From Comamonadaceae bacterium (lineage in GTDB: Bacteria; Pseudomonadota; Gammaproteobacteria; Burkholderiales; Burkholderiaceae_C), in the NCBI GenBank assembly GCA_027486495.1, contig JAIXOZ010000044.1, positions 1 to 50,826 of the forward strand: a DNA stretch of 50,826 nucleotides, in the 5' to 3' direction. The notes below the pieces were generated by a model. It was not told where the DNA came from. It worked only from the letters and a program-made list of their open reading frames with translations, and did not search any database. Position numbers and translations under genes: made by a program. Shown piece after piece: positions 39,981 to 50,797 of this stretch (position 1 is the stretch's first letter; each line of letters opens with the position of its first letter).

Positions 39981-41840
39981 ATGGCCACAGCGACCGCAAC
40001 AATGAACAACGGCTTGATGACCGTGCCTTCCAACGCAGGGGCCGTCGCAGCACCTGCGCCCAACAGTTCTGGCAGCATGGCGCTGACCACGGCGGCTGGC
40101 GCCGGTGGTGCCCCGGCCGGTGGCAACGGCCTGAGTGCCTGGCAGACACTGGGCATGTCTGACACCTTCCGCCAGGTGTTGCAACAACCGTCGGTGCGGC
40201 GCGTTTTGCCTTTGATCGTGATGCTGTTGGTGTTGGTGATTTTTGCCTTGACCTATGCCTGGATGCAAGTCACACCTTACCGCCCCGTGATGCCCGGTCT
40301 ACAAGAGGCCGACCAGCAAGCGGCTTTTGAGTCGCTCAAAACGGCTGACTACAAACCCAAAATCGACCCGGCCACCGGCCAACTCACAGTGCCCAGTGAC
40401 CGCTTCCATGAGGCGCGCATTTTTCTGGCCTCGCAAGGCTTGCCCAAAGCCGGTGCCACAGGTCTAGACGGGTTGAAAGACCAGTCGTCCATGACCACCA
40501 GCCAGTTCATGGAGCAAGTGAAAGTGAACGCCGCCATGGAGCAGGAGCTGGCGCGCTCCATCATGCAAATTGGCAGCGTGCAAAGCGCCCGCGTGCACTT
40601 GGCCACACCCAAGCAAAGCGTGTTTGTGCGTGACCGCACCCCGCCCAAAGCCTCTGTGGTGCTGGCCCCCTACCCTGGCCGCGCTGTGTCGGCTTCACAG
40701 GTGCAGGCCATCGTGCACCTGGTGTCGTCCAGCGTTCCTTACCTCACGCCTGACCATGTGACGGTGGTGGACAACCTGGGCAAGCTGATGACCGAGTCGG
40801 CCACCGAACAAAAGTTGGGGCTGACCTCGGCCCAGGAGCAGCACAAGCAGCAAATGGAAGAGGTCTACCGCACGCGCATCATGCAGATCCTCTCGCCCAT
40901 GGTGGGCGAGGCTAACGTGCGATCGCAAGTGAACCTGTCGCTGGACTTCACCCAGTCCGAGAGCACAACCGAAGACTTTGACAACCGCGATAAAGGCCCG
41001 CGCACCCGCTCCGAGGTGTTGGCCGAAGACCGCGCCGCTAGCCGTTCTGCTGAAGGCATCCCAGGCTCACTGTCCAACATGGCGCCGCCCGCCCCCACGA
41101 CCAGCAACAGCACGCAGGTGGAATCGGACAAGGGCCAAGCCGAAGCCAACACCAAGCTCAGCAGCCGCTCAACACGCAACTTCGAGCTCGACCGCACGGT
41201 GCGACATGTGCGCAATGCCAGTGGCGGCGTGAGGAAGGTCAGCGTGGCTGTGATCGTCAACGAACGCCCTGCGCTGCCCCCTGCAGACGGCTCGGCCGTG
41301 GACCCCAATGCCCCCAAGAGCGTGCCCTACACGCCGCAAGAGCTGGAACAAATGCAGCAAGTGGTGCGTGGCGTGGTGGGTTTTGACACGGCCCGTGGCG
41401 ACAACGTGACCGTGGTGCCCGCCCGCTTTGAAGCGCCCGCTCCGCTGGAGACCATCCCGTGGTATCTGGAAAACACCGTGCAATCGGCCCTGTCCAGCGC
41501 CCTCATCGCCATCAGTTTCATTGTGTTCATGATGATTGTGGTGCGTCCCATCATGCGCAGCATCACCGCGTCCAAGGCCCTGGCCGAAGAAGAGAAAGCC
41601 CAAGCCGCCATGGGCGATGGCGAACTCAGTGCCGAGGACATGCGCATGATCCAGTTTGGCGAAGGCGAGAGCCTGGAAGAGATCAAGGCCAAGCTCAAGC
41701 CCAAGAAGTCGAGCATCAGCATCGACATGCTGGACACAGCCAACACTTACGACGACAAAGTGGCCCTGATTCGGATGCTGGTGGCCGAAGATTCAGGTCG
41801 GGTCGCCAACGTGCTCAAAGGCATGATCAAGGTCTCCTGA
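39981..41840 (+). CDS. fliF: Flagellar MS-ring protein FliF
   Basis: FliF forms the MS ring in the inner membrane. The 619-residue product has an Ala/Gly-rich N-terminal extension, a first transmembrane helix (LPLIVMLLVLVIFALTYAW), the ring-building domains with YRPVMPGLQEADQQAAFESL and ARVHLATPKQSVFVRDRTPP, a disordered Ser/Thr region (about 360-400), a second membrane helix (SALIAISFIVFMMIVV), and a cytoplasmic tail that binds FliG. All usual segments are present. Confidence 0.96.
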   Translation: MATATATMNNGLMTVPSNAGAVAAPAPNSSGSMALTTAAGAGGAPAGGNGLSAWQTLGMSDTFRQVLQQPSVRRVLPLIVMLLVLVIFALTYAWMQVTPYRPVMPGLQEADQQAAFESLKTADYKPKIDPATGQLTVPSDRFHEARIFLASQGLPKAGATGLDGLKDQSSMTTSQFMEQVKVNAAMEQELARSIMQIGSVQSARVHLATPKQSVFVRDRTPPKASVVLAPYPGRAVSASQVQAIVHLVSSSVPYLTPDHVTVVDNLGKLMTESATEQKLGLTSAQEQHKQQMEEVYRTRIMQILSPMVGEANVRSQVNLSLDFTQSESTTEDFDNRDKGPRTRSEVLAEDRAASRSAEGIPGSLSNMAPPAPTTSNSTQVESDKGQAEANTKLSSRSTRNFELDRTVRHVRNASGGVRKVSVAVIVNERPALPPADGSAVDPNAPKSVPYTPQELEQMQQVVRGVVGFDTARGDNVTVVPARFEAPAPLETIPWYLENTVQSALSSALIAISFIVFMMIVVRPIMRSITASKALAEEEKAQAAMGDGELSAEDMRMIQFGEGESLEEIKAKLKPKKSSISIDMLDTANTYDDKVALIRMLVAEDSGRVANVLKGMIKVS

Positions 41841-41858
41841 CCATTTCAAGGATTCAAA

Positions 41859-43019
41859 ATGGCCACCAAAAAAGACACCGACAAAGAAGTCAAGGGCAAG
41901 GATGCCAAAGGCAAGGACGGCACGGGCAAAGACGACAAAGGAAAGGACGGCAAAGACACCAAGGCGCTGGCATTGGCCACGGGTGACGCGCCCATCGTGA
42001 TCACCGAAGAGCTGCAAGAAGAGCTGGACGCCCTGACGGGTGCTCAGCGCGCGGCAGTGCTGATGCTCTTGCTGGGTGAGCAGCAAGCGGCCGAAATCAT
42101 CCGATTCCTGAACCCCAAAGAGGTGCAGTCGCTGGGCGGTGCCATGGTGTCGGTGGCCGACTTGTCGCAAGAGGCAGTGAACATCGTGCTCGACGAATTT
42201 GTGGCCACGCTCAAAAAGCAAACCAGCCTGGGTTTGGGCACGGGCGACTATGTCGAAAAAGTCATGAAACGCGCCCTGGGCGACGACAAGGCCTCTTCGG
42301 TGCTCAGCCGCATCATGCCGGGCCAGGGCAGCAAGGGCCTGGAGATCCTGAAATGGATGGACGCCCGCTCGATTGCCGACATGATCCGCAGCGAACACCC
42401 ACAGGTCACGGCCATCATTTTGTCGGTGCTCGAGTACGACGTGGCGGCCGACGTGCTGAATTTTTTGGCACCCGAGTCGCGCCCCGAAATTTTGCAGCGC
42501 ATTGCCAGCCTCGAGACGGTGCAGCCTTCGGCCATGGAAGAGCTCGAATCGATCATGAAGAAACAGTTCGCCAGCAACTCGTCTGCCAAGTCCTCGAGCT
42601 TTGGTGGCATCAAGGCTGCGGCCAAGATCATGAACTTCGTCAAGGTCGATTTGGAATCCTCCATCATGGGTGGTCTCTCGGAACTCGACCCCGAGTTGAT
42701 GATGAAGATCCAGGACAACATGTTCACCTTCGAAAACCTGGTGGGTGTGGACAACCGGGGCATCCAAGTGCTGATGCGCAACGTCGAGCCCGACATGCTG
42801 ATGACGGCCTTGAAGGGTGCGCCCGATTTCGTCAAGGACAAATTCTTCGGCAACATGTCGGCGCGTGCACGGGTCATGTTCATCGACGAAATGGAGGGCA
42901 AAGGCCCGCTGCGCATCACCGATGTGGAAGATGCGCAAAAGACCATCATGCGCCTGGCGCGCAAGTTGTCGGATGCGGGCGAACTGGTGCTGGCCGGCAG
43001 AGGAGACGACTTTGTCTGA
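41859..43019 (+). CDS. fliG: Motor switch protein FliG with a Lys/Asp-rich N-terminal extension
   Basis: FliG converts the stator force into rotation and sits on the MS ring. The 386-residue product is about 50 residues longer than usual. It begins with a low-complexity stretch made of KGKD-like repeats (residues about 4-37). The normal part starts at about 50 with LTGAQRAAVLMLLLGEQQAA. EHPQVTAIILSVLEYDVAAD marks the middle domain, and the C-terminal torque helix region includes MFTFENLVGVDNRGIQVLMR. The ATG at 41859 follows CAAGGA. The first in-frame alternatives lie inside the conserved part, so the extension is likely real. Confidence 0.95.
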   Translation: MATKKDTDKEVKGKDAKGKDGTGKDDKGKDGKDTKALALATGDAPIVITEELQEELDALTGAQRAAVLMLLLGEQQAAEIIRFLNPKEVQSLGGAMVSVADLSQEAVNIVLDEFVATLKKQTSLGLGTGDYVEKVMKRALGDDKASSVLSRIMPGQGSKGLEILKWMDARSIADMIRSEHPQVTAIILSVLEYDVAADVLNFLAPESRPEILQRIASLETVQPSAMEELESIMKKQFASNSSAKSSSFGGIKAAAKIMNFVKVDLESSIMGGLSELDPELMMKIQDNMFTFENLVGVDNRGIQVLMRNVEPDMLMTALKGAPDFVKDKFFGNMSARARVMFIDEMEGKGPLRITDVEDAQKTIMRLARKLSDAGELVLAGRGDDFV

Positions 43020-43941
43020 AGCCCAAGGCCCAGCGGGCGGTTGGAGCACCAACCCTTTGCTCAATGGCAAAAACCTGGCGCCTGTTTTTTTGCGCACCCA
43101 GTGGGACGAGGCCAAGGTGCGCTCGTTTGGCCCCTGGCGCGTGGCCGAGCGCAGCGAACCCACCGATGCCCTGACCTTGCCCGCGCCTTTGAGCCTGAGC
43201 GAAGCTTTCAAGGACGACCCGGCCCTTCAGCAAGAAACCACCCACACAGCCGATTCGAGCGCGCCCGAGCCACAAGACCCCCGGGTCTCGGAGGCGGCCC
43301 TGGCGGCCTTGCAAGACCAAGCCTACCAGCGCGGCCTCAAAGAAGGCCAGGCGCAATTGCACGCCGACCTGGATGCAGAACGGGCCAAGGAGCGCGAGCT
43401 GATTCGCCACTTGGGCATCGAGCTGCGCAGCATCAGCCAAGACCCCCAACGCTTTTTTGAGCCCCTCAAACGCTTGTCTTTGCACCTGGCAGAACAACTG
43501 GTGCGCGCAGAGCTGCAAATTTCTGGACACGCCATTCAGGGCCTGATTCAGTCGTGCATCCAGCAATTGGACCACCCGGCGCAACCGGTCAAAGTCAGCC
43601 TGAACCCGCAAGACATGAAGCGCCTGCAAGCCATGGGCGAGGCCATCACGGACCACCTGGACCTGGAAGCAGACCCCTTGTTGCGACCCGGCAGCGTGCG
43701 CGTGCGCGTGCAAGACAGCATGGTGCAAGACCTGATCGAGCATCGGCTGGAGCCGCTGGCGCGTCGCCTGCTGCCCCAGCCCGAGGCCTGGATGCAAACG
43801 TCCAGCTTGGTGCAAGACAAAGTTGACGCCATGCCCGAGAACACCCCCAAACGCGACTGGAACCACCCAGTGATCGACGTGCAGGACACCGACGTCAAAG
43901 GCACGGACGCTACCGCGCCCGACGAGGACAGCCCTGCATGA
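43012..43941 (+). CDS. fliH: Flagellar export ATPase regulator FliH
   Basis: FliH is the cytoplasmic stator of the FliI ATPase. The product has 309 residues from a TTG at 43012, chosen because AGGAG lies six bases before it and it overlaps the fliG end by 8 bp. An acidic N-terminus is followed by a long coiled coil with YQRGLKEGQAQLHADLDAER and a C-terminal FliH/HrpE domain with LAEQLVRAELQISGHAIQGL and VKVSLNPQDMKRL. The C-terminal tail after residue 270 is polar and longer than usual. An in-frame upstream ATG would place the start deep inside fliG and is rejected. Confidence 0.92.
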   Translation: MSEAQGPAGGWSTNPLLNGKNLAPVFLRTQWDEAKVRSFGPWRVAERSEPTDALTLPAPLSLSEAFKDDPALQQETTHTADSSAPEPQDPRVSEAALAALQDQAYQRGLKEGQAQLHADLDAERAKERELIRHLGIELRSISQDPQRFFEPLKRLSLHLAEQLVRAELQISGHAIQGLIQSCIQQLDHPAQPVKVSLNPQDMKRLQAMGEAITDHLDLEADPLLRPGSVRVRVQDSMVQDLIEHRLEPLARRLLPQPEAWMQTSSLVQDKVDAMPENTPKRDWNHPVIDVQDTDVKGTDATAPDEDSPA

Positions 43942-45257
43942 ACTTTGATCTGGAAGTCAACCAGCTGATTGGCGAGCTGCACGCGCCCGAGCCCCAACGC
44001 AGCGGCACCTTGGTGCGGTTGGTGGGCATGCGGCTGGAAACGCGTGGCCTGATGGCCCCCTTGGGCGCGTGCTGCGAAATCGTGGGCCAGATGGGCCACC
44101 GGGTCGAGGCCGAGGTGGTGGGCTTCAACGACGAAACCCTGTTTTTGCTGCCCTTCACCGAACCGCAGGGCATTGGCCCGGGCGCACAGGTGCGCGTGCT
44201 CAGCCACACCTCGCAAGTGTGCTTGGGCCCTGATTTGCTGGGCCGCATCATCGACGGGCGTGGCCAGCCGCTGGACGGCAAGCCGCCGCCGGAATGTCGC
44301 GATGTGCTGAGCCTGCAGGGCCGCCCCATCAACCCCATGGAGCGCGGCCCCATCAAGGAAGTGCTGGACGTGGGTGTCAAAGCCATCAACGGCATGCTGA
44401 CCATTGGCCGTGGCCAGCGCCTGGGCCTGGTGGCCGGCTCTGGCGTGGGCAAGAGCGTGCTGCTGGGCATGATGACCCGCTTCACCGAAGCCGACGTGGT
44501 GGTGATTGGCCTGATCGGTGAGCGCGGCCGCGAGGTGCAGGCTTTCATTGAAGAATCGCTTGGCCCAGTGGGCCTGGCCAAGTCGGTGTTGATCGCCGCC
44601 CCGGCCAACGAATCACCCGTGCTGCGCCTGAAAGCCACGCACATGACGCATGTGATTGCCGAGTATTTCCGCGACCAGGGCAAGAACGTGTTGATGCTGG
44701 TGGACAGCTTGACGCGCGTGGCCCATGCGCAACGCGAGATCGGTTTGGCGGTGGGCGAGCCGCCCACTGCCAAGGGTTACCCACCATCGGTGTTTGCGCT
44801 GCTGCCCAATTTGATCGAGCGCGCTGGCGTGGGCCGCCACGGCGTAGGCTCGATCACCGCTATCTACACCGTGCTGGCCGAAGGCGACGATGCGAACGAC
44901 CCGATTGTGGACATCGCCCGCGCTTCACTCGATGGCCAGGTGATGCTGTCGCGCAAGCTGGCCGATGCGGCGCACTACCCCGCCATCGATCTGAACGGCT
45001 CGGTCTCGCGGGTGATGCAAAACCTGCTCTCGCCCGAAGACCAAAAACTGGCCAACCGCTTTCGGCGGCTGTGGTCGCTGTACCAGCAAAACCAAGACCT
45101 GATTCAGGTGGGCGCTTACGAAGCGGGCAGCAATGCCGATCTGGACCAAGCCATCCGCATGCGCCCCCAGATGGAAACTTTTTTACAACAAGACATGCAC
45201 ACCAGCCAAGACGCAGCCACCACACGGCTGCAGGTGCAAGCGCTGATGACCCATTGA
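43938..45257 (+). CDS. fliI: Flagellum-specific export ATPase FliI
   Basis: FliI powers and primes type III export of flagellar parts. The 439-residue product shows the F1-beta-like fold with Walker A GLVAGSGVGKSVLLGMM, the family motif VVIGLIGERGREVQAFIEES, Walker B NVLMLVDSLTRVAHAQREIG (read as NVLMLVDSLTR and the rest) and the C-terminal YPAIDLNGSVSRVM. It overlaps fliH by 4 bp in an ATGA, indicating coupled translation. Confidence 0.97.
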   Translation: MNFDLEVNQLIGELHAPEPQRSGTLVRLVGMRLETRGLMAPLGACCEIVGQMGHRVEAEVVGFNDETLFLLPFTEPQGIGPGAQVRVLSHTSQVCLGPDLLGRIIDGRGQPLDGKPPPECRDVLSLQGRPINPMERGPIKEVLDVGVKAINGMLTIGRGQRLGLVAGSGVGKSVLLGMMTRFTEADVVVIGLIGERGREVQAFIEESLGPVGLAKSVLIAAPANESPVLRLKATHMTHVIAEYFRDQGKNVLMLVDSLTRVAHAQREIGLAVGEPPTAKGYPPSVFALLPNLIERAGVGRHGVGSITAIYTVLAEGDDANDPIVDIARASLDGQVMLSRKLADAAHYPAIDLNGSVSRVMQNLLSPEDQKLANRFRRLWSLYQQNQDLIQVGAYEAGSNADLDQAIRMRPQMETFLQQDMHTSQDAATTRLQVQALMTH

Positions 45258-45275
45258 GCGTTCAAGGAGAACAAG

Positions 45276-45725
45276 ATGCGAGAAGCCAGAAGTTGTTGGC
45301 CCGTGCTGGTGAAAAAAGCCGAAGAAGCGGTCAACGAAGCGCAAAACGACATCATCCAGGCGCTGGCCCGGGTGGAGCAACTCCAAGCGAGCCACCAGCG
45401 CCTGTGCAAGCTGTACGACGAGTATCGGCTACAGGAACATGCCAGGGAAGCCACGGTGATGGGCATGCAAGCGAGCATGAACCACCGCCAGTTCATGGCC
45501 CAGCTGCTGAACCTGCAGCAGCGTGTGGTGGTGGACTTGGGCAAAGCCCAAACCACCTTGGCCCAAATGCGCCAAAAACGCCTGCGCACTGAAATCGAGT
45601 TGCACAAGATGCAGTCGCTGGCAGAGCAAGACGCCAAAGCCGTGACGCAAGAGGCCAAGCGCTACGAGCAAAGGCAGATGGACGAGCTGGGCGTGCGCCA
45701 GTTCATCTTGGGCATGGGGTCTTGA
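45276..45725 (+). CDS. fliJ: Flagellar export protein FliJ
   Basis: FliJ is a coiled-coil protein that sits in the FliI ring and contacts FlhA. The 149-residue product is nearly all helix, with a heptad-like pattern (KKAEEAVNEAQNDIIQALAR, then VEQLQASHQRLCKLYDEYRL) and ends with EAKRYEQRQMDELGVRQF, as FliJ proteins do. AAGGAG precedes the ATG. It closes the operon; only a weak hairpin follows at about 45798-45815. Confidence 0.9.
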   Translation: MREARSCWPVLVKKAEEAVNEAQNDIIQALARVEQLQASHQRLCKLYDEYRLQEHAREATVMGMQASMNHRQFMAQLLNLQQRVVVDLGKAQTTLAQMRQKRLRTEIELHKMQSLAEQDAKAVTQEAKRYEQRQMDELGVRQFILGMGS

Positions 45726-45882
45726 GTGCAGCAACTTGCGCTGTGTCAGAAGAAGTCAGGCGCACATTGACTATGATGAATGACAAAAAACGAGCTCAGC
45801 CCCCCAGGCAGGGCTTTCATCAATCAGCATTCAGGGTGCAGGATCATTTCGGAAAAATGCGTTGGACACCCCAAAATCTCTC

Positions 45883-46884
45883 ATGACTTTCAATGCTTGG
45901 CGCACGCTGTGCGTGAGCCTGTGCGCACTGCTGCTGAGTGGACTCAGCCCAGCGGCCCAAGTGGCTTTGTGGCCCACCATCCCCTTTGTGCGCGGCCAAG
46001 ACCTGTGTCAATACCAAGACGCCTATAGCCGCACGCGTGTTCAGCAGTCGGGCGACATGGCCCGGTTGCTGGCCGATTTGATCCGCGCCGGGGCCGACCC
46101 CAAACAATCGCCCGAGCTGCTGCAGACCCTGGACAGCCTGATCGACCAAGGACGACAGCGGGCCACGGGCGGTTTTGGCATGGACGTGCTGCTGGAAGGC
46201 GGCTTCAAGGCCGCGCTGGACCGGGTTTATGAACAGCACCAGCCCCGGGTGCGTCAGGTGAGTTTTTTCAATCCCACGACTTTGAACGAGTTGGTGCGTG
46301 TGCTGCGCGCCCAGCAAAGACAGGGCAGCTTGCAATCCAATCAACTCAGCGGCCTGACAGGTGTAGCCTGGGGCACCTACTCCTACAGCCCAGGTTGCAA
46401 AGGCGATGTGCTGATGACCCTGCACATCGAAACACAGTCTGGACAAACCTTCAACTACCAGGCACAGGGCCTGCCCGAGTCGGTGATGGGCCAAATCGCC
46501 TACCAGGTGTTCGACCAGTTTCAAAAAACCCGATTCCCCAGCCAGGTCACGCACCTGGGCAAAACCTTGGAGCTGCTGGGCGCGCCCGGTCACGTGCTGG
46601 GCAGCACCAACTCGCCGCGCAAGGCCCAGTACGCCTGCGAATGCATGCAAGCCAGACTGCCCACCGTAGGCGAATACATTTACCTGAGCGAGCTGGGCAA
46701 CTGGAACGGCGGCGTGGACAGTGACAAAGGCTTGTGGGCCCTGTCGCAAGAGCGGGTGATGGCCCCTGAAATGCCCAATCCGTCCATCGTGCGCTCGATC
46801 AAGGAATTCCAGTCGCCCGAGATCCGTTACTTTTGCGTGCGGCATGTGGTCGACAAAAAACCCACTGGCCAATGCACCCCATGA
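45883..46884 (+). CDS. Exported protein of unknown function
   Basis: This 333-residue protein has an N-terminal hydrophobic segment (LCVSLCALLLSGLSPAAQV) that looks like a Sec signal peptide. After it comes ALWPTIPFVRGQDLCQYQDA, a helical stretch with LADLIRAGADPKQSPELLQT, and a C-terminal half rich in beta strands with TPV-like GEYIYLSELGNWNGG. Several cysteines (LCQYQ, PGCKGD, ACECMQ, YFCVR) could form disulfides in the periplasm. ATG 45883 is preferred to a TTG seven codons earlier. I do not recognise a family. It follows fliJ after 157 bp but has no clear motility signature. Confidence 0.8.
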   Translation: MTFNAWRTLCVSLCALLLSGLSPAAQVALWPTIPFVRGQDLCQYQDAYSRTRVQQSGDMARLLADLIRAGADPKQSPELLQTLDSLIDQGRQRATGGFGMDVLLEGGFKAALDRVYEQHQPRVRQVSFFNPTTLNELVRVLRAQQRQGSLQSNQLSGLTGVAWGTYSYSPGCKGDVLMTLHIETQSGQTFNYQAQGLPESVMGQIAYQVFDQFQKTRFPSQVTHLGKTLELLGAPGHVLGSTNSPRKAQYACECMQARLPTVGEYIYLSELGNWNGGVDSDKGLWALSQERVMAPEMPNPSIVRSIKEFQSPEIRYFCVRHVVDKKPTGQCTP

Positions 46885-47107
46885 CAGCCATTTGAAGCTT
46901 TGACCGTGCCCACACAAAAACCCCAACGCCCTGCCCCAAAACACACGCCATCACGCCAGCCTTTGGGGCCACACTGACCGCCATCACCTTGGTGGTGCTG
47001 GGCGGCTTGGGCATTTAACTGTTGATGAAAAACTGCACACCCTCAAAGGGCGGTGGCGCACAAGGTCGGACCTGAAGGCGTCGACCTGCCAAAACTGACA
47101 CCACACC

Positions 47108-47740
47108 TCAGGGAGCAAGCCGTTCGCGCAACCAAGCGCTGCCTTCCTGCGTGTAACGCAGACGGTCATGCAGGCGGCTCTTGCGTCCTTGCCAAAACTG
47201 CCAGTTGTCGGGCACCAGGCGAAAGCCGCCCCAGTGCGGCGGACGCGGCGGGTTGAGCATGAACTGCGCCGCGTATTTGGCGGCATTGGTCACCAGCACG
47301 GTGCGCCCATCGATCACCTGGCTTTGGGGCGAGGCCCAAGCGCCAATGCGCGAATCAAGTGGTCGGCTGTGGAAATAAGCGTCGCTTTCTTCATCCGAGA
47401 CCTTCTCCACCCGGCCTTCGATGCGCACCACGCGCTCAAGTTCGACCCAGTGAAACTGCAGTGCCGCAAACGGGTTGCCCGCCAGCTCTTGGCCTTTGCG
47501 GCTGTCGTAGTTGGTGTACCAGACAATGCCACGCTCGTCACAGCCCTTGATCAGCACCACGCGTGTGCTGGGGCGCAGGTTGCTGGCCACGGTGGCGAGC
47601 GTCATGGCGTTGGGCTCGGGCACCTCGGCGGCGATGGCTTCTTGCAGCCATTGGGCAAATTGCTGCAAGGGGTCGGCGTGGGAGGCGTTTTCATTGAGCT
47701 CGGCTTTTTCGTAGCTCTTGCGCAGGTCGGCGATGTTCAT
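47108..47740 (-). CDS. pdxH: Pyridoxamine 5'-phosphate oxidase PdxH
   Basis: This FMN enzyme makes pyridoxal 5'-phosphate from the pyridoxine or pyridoxamine phosphates. The 210-residue product shows [80 protein letters not shown] and the C-terminal signature with [23 protein letters not shown] 47740 is where the conserved protein begins, although the frame is open further upstream. Confidence 0.96.
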   Translation of the reverse strand: MNIADLRKSYEKAELNENASHADPLQQFAQWLQEAIAAEVPEPNAMTLATVASNLRPSTRVVLIKGCDERGIVWYTNYDSRKGQELAGNPFAALQFHWVELERVVRIEGRVEKVSDEESDAYFHSRPLDSRIGAWASPQSQVIDGRTVLVTNAAKYAAQFMLNPPRPPHWGGFRLVPDNWQFWQGRKSRLHDRLRYTQEGSAWLRERLAP

Positions 47741-47869
47741 GGTGCAAGTATAGAGATATGGCCCTTTCAGGCTTTGAGTCAGCGCAACCCGCAGGGCATT
47801 GAGCTCAATGGAGGCCATGTGCCATGACCGACACGGGAAGGTCTGCGCTTCACGCCCAACGCCCAATGC

Positions 47870-48484
47870 TCAGTCAGCATGGCGCAGCAATGCGGCCAGC
47901 GCCCGGTCTTCGATCCCATGGGACCTCAGGCTGTCGTAGGTTTGGCGGGCATAGTCCAACGTGGTGCCAAAGCGTCCGCTGGACTGCTGAAAAATCTGCC
48001 GGTAAGTTTCTGGGGGCAACTGGCCTGTGAAGCTGGGGCTGCTGCGCGGCAAGGTAAAGGCCAGCGCCTGCACCGGGCCTTGCGGCGTGTTGCAAGGCAG
48101 CCAGCTGGGGGTGTAGACGTCCATGGGCATTTCCCGCTCCCACAGCCGCACCAGCACGGCGTCGGCCTGATCCCGCGCGACCCGATAGGCCACACCCTGG
48201 CAGCTGCCACCGGGCAACAAGGCAAACACCAGGCCCGGACACCCGGGGCTGCCGCGGTTGAGTCGACTCCACATTTTCAAAGCCCGGTGCCAGCCCCAAA
48301 CGCGGCTGATGTGCTGCTCTTGCGCCTCGAACTCGGGCCGCCACAAGAGCGAGGCGTAACCAAACACCCACAAATCCCGCCCCGCCGTTTGAGCCCGGAA
48401 TTGGTCAAGCAAAGCGCCCTGAAATGCCGTGCCACGGCCAGCGGCGGCAAGGGTGCTGGGGGCATCGGCGGTTGTGTCAATCAT
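47870..48484 (-). CDS. chaC: Glutathione-specific gamma-glutamylcyclotransferase (ChaC family)
   Basis: ChaC enzymes cleave glutathione to 5-oxoproline and Cys-Gly in the cytoplasm. The 204-residue product has the family motif LWVFGYASLLWRPEFE with the YGSL-like turn, GWHRALKMWSRLNRGSPGCP, and the acidic WEREMP that supplies the catalytic Glu (about 116-118). The tail YARQTYDSLRSHGIED is also typical. It is transcribed divergently from the small membrane protein and towards pdxH. Confidence 0.9.
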   Translation of the reverse strand: MIDTTADAPSTLAAAGRGTAFQGALLDQFRAQTAGRDLWVFGYASLLWRPEFEAQEQHISRVWGWHRALKMWSRLNRGSPGCPGLVFALLPGGSCQGVAYRVARDQADAVLVRLWEREMPMDVYTPSWLPCNTPQGPVQALAFTLPRSSPSFTGQLPPETYRQIFQQSSGRFGTTLDYARQTYDSLRSHGIEDRALAALLRHAD

Positions 48485-48536
48485 GTGCTGTCGGGCCCCA
48501 TTACAATCTGCGCACTATTTTCGGAGAAAAACCAAC

Positions 48537-48785
48537 ATGTCGACCCCTCAAGATGACAATCAACCCGTAGTCTGGACCGTTTTGGTGGCCGTGATCGTGC
48601 TGGCCGTTGGCCTGGCTGTCGGTTTTGGCATAGCCAAGAGCAAAAAAGCCGCACCGGCAGCGGCCCCAGTGGCCACGGCACCCGCTACTGAAGCCACCGC
48701 TCCTGCAGCAGATGCATCAGCCCCTGCCGCTGCCCCTGCCGCTGACGCTTCGGCTCCTGCTGCAAATGCTTCAGCACCGAAGTGA
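48537..48785 (+). CDS. Small Ala/Pro-rich single-helix membrane protein
   Basis: This 82-residue protein has a short polar N-terminus, one transmembrane helix (VWTVLVAVIVLAVGLAVGFG), a basic SKKA stop, and an Ala/Pro/Ser-rich low-complexity tail with repeats of APAADASAPAA. It could anchor in the inner membrane with the tail outside. GGAGA lies nine bases before ATG 48537. A strong terminator follows 14 bp after the stop, so it is a self-standing gene. No function is assigned. Confidence 0.75.
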   Translation: MSTPQDDNQPVVWTVLVAVIVLAVGLAVGFGIAKSKKAAPAAAPVATAPATEATAPAADASAPAAAPAADASAPAANASAPK

Positions 48786-48798
48786 TTCGCTGCATACC

Positions 48799-48834
48799 GC
48801 GCAAAAAAACCCGCCTCGGCGGGTTTTTTTGCGC
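48799..48834. terminator. Strong bidirectional-type intrinsic terminator
   Basis: A 17-bp perfect inverted repeat: GCGCAAAAAAACCCGCC at 48799-48815 pairs with 48818-48834 across a TC centre. The GC core is followed by seven T residues. It ends the small membrane protein gene. Confidence 0.92.
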
Positions 48835-48918
48835 CTGCTTGTGGGCTGTTTGCGGCTTGTACCCAGTCTGTAACCGTTTGAATGCACCAAAGCGAGGGAA
48901 CGCGGTTACCATCGGTTA

Positions 48919-48933
48919 TGTAATTTAGTTACC
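48919..48933. promoter_or_regulatory. HexR-like operator candidate before edd
   Basis: TGTAATTTAGTTACC resembles the HexR consensus recalled as TGTAATwwwATTACA; the last bases differ. It lies 22 bp before the edd ATG. Other GTAACC/GGTTAC repeats (48870-48876 and 48903-48909) flank it. HexR represses Entner-Doudoroff genes in several proteobacteria; hexR itself is not in the window. Confidence 0.45.
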
Positions 48934-48955
48934 ACGCCCGCCCCGGCGTCACCCC

Positions 48956-50787
<1,832 letters not shown>

Positions 50788-50797
<10 letters not shown>

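Noticed and set aside
45798..45815. AGCCC/GGGCT hairpin after fliJ as terminator
   Set aside because: Only five base pairs and two to three T residues; too weak to call.
46896..47018. Short frame ending in a hydrophobic peptide (TLTAITLVVLGGLGI)
   Set aside because: No in-frame start codon or ribosome site; too short to support as a gene, though the end looks like a membrane helix.
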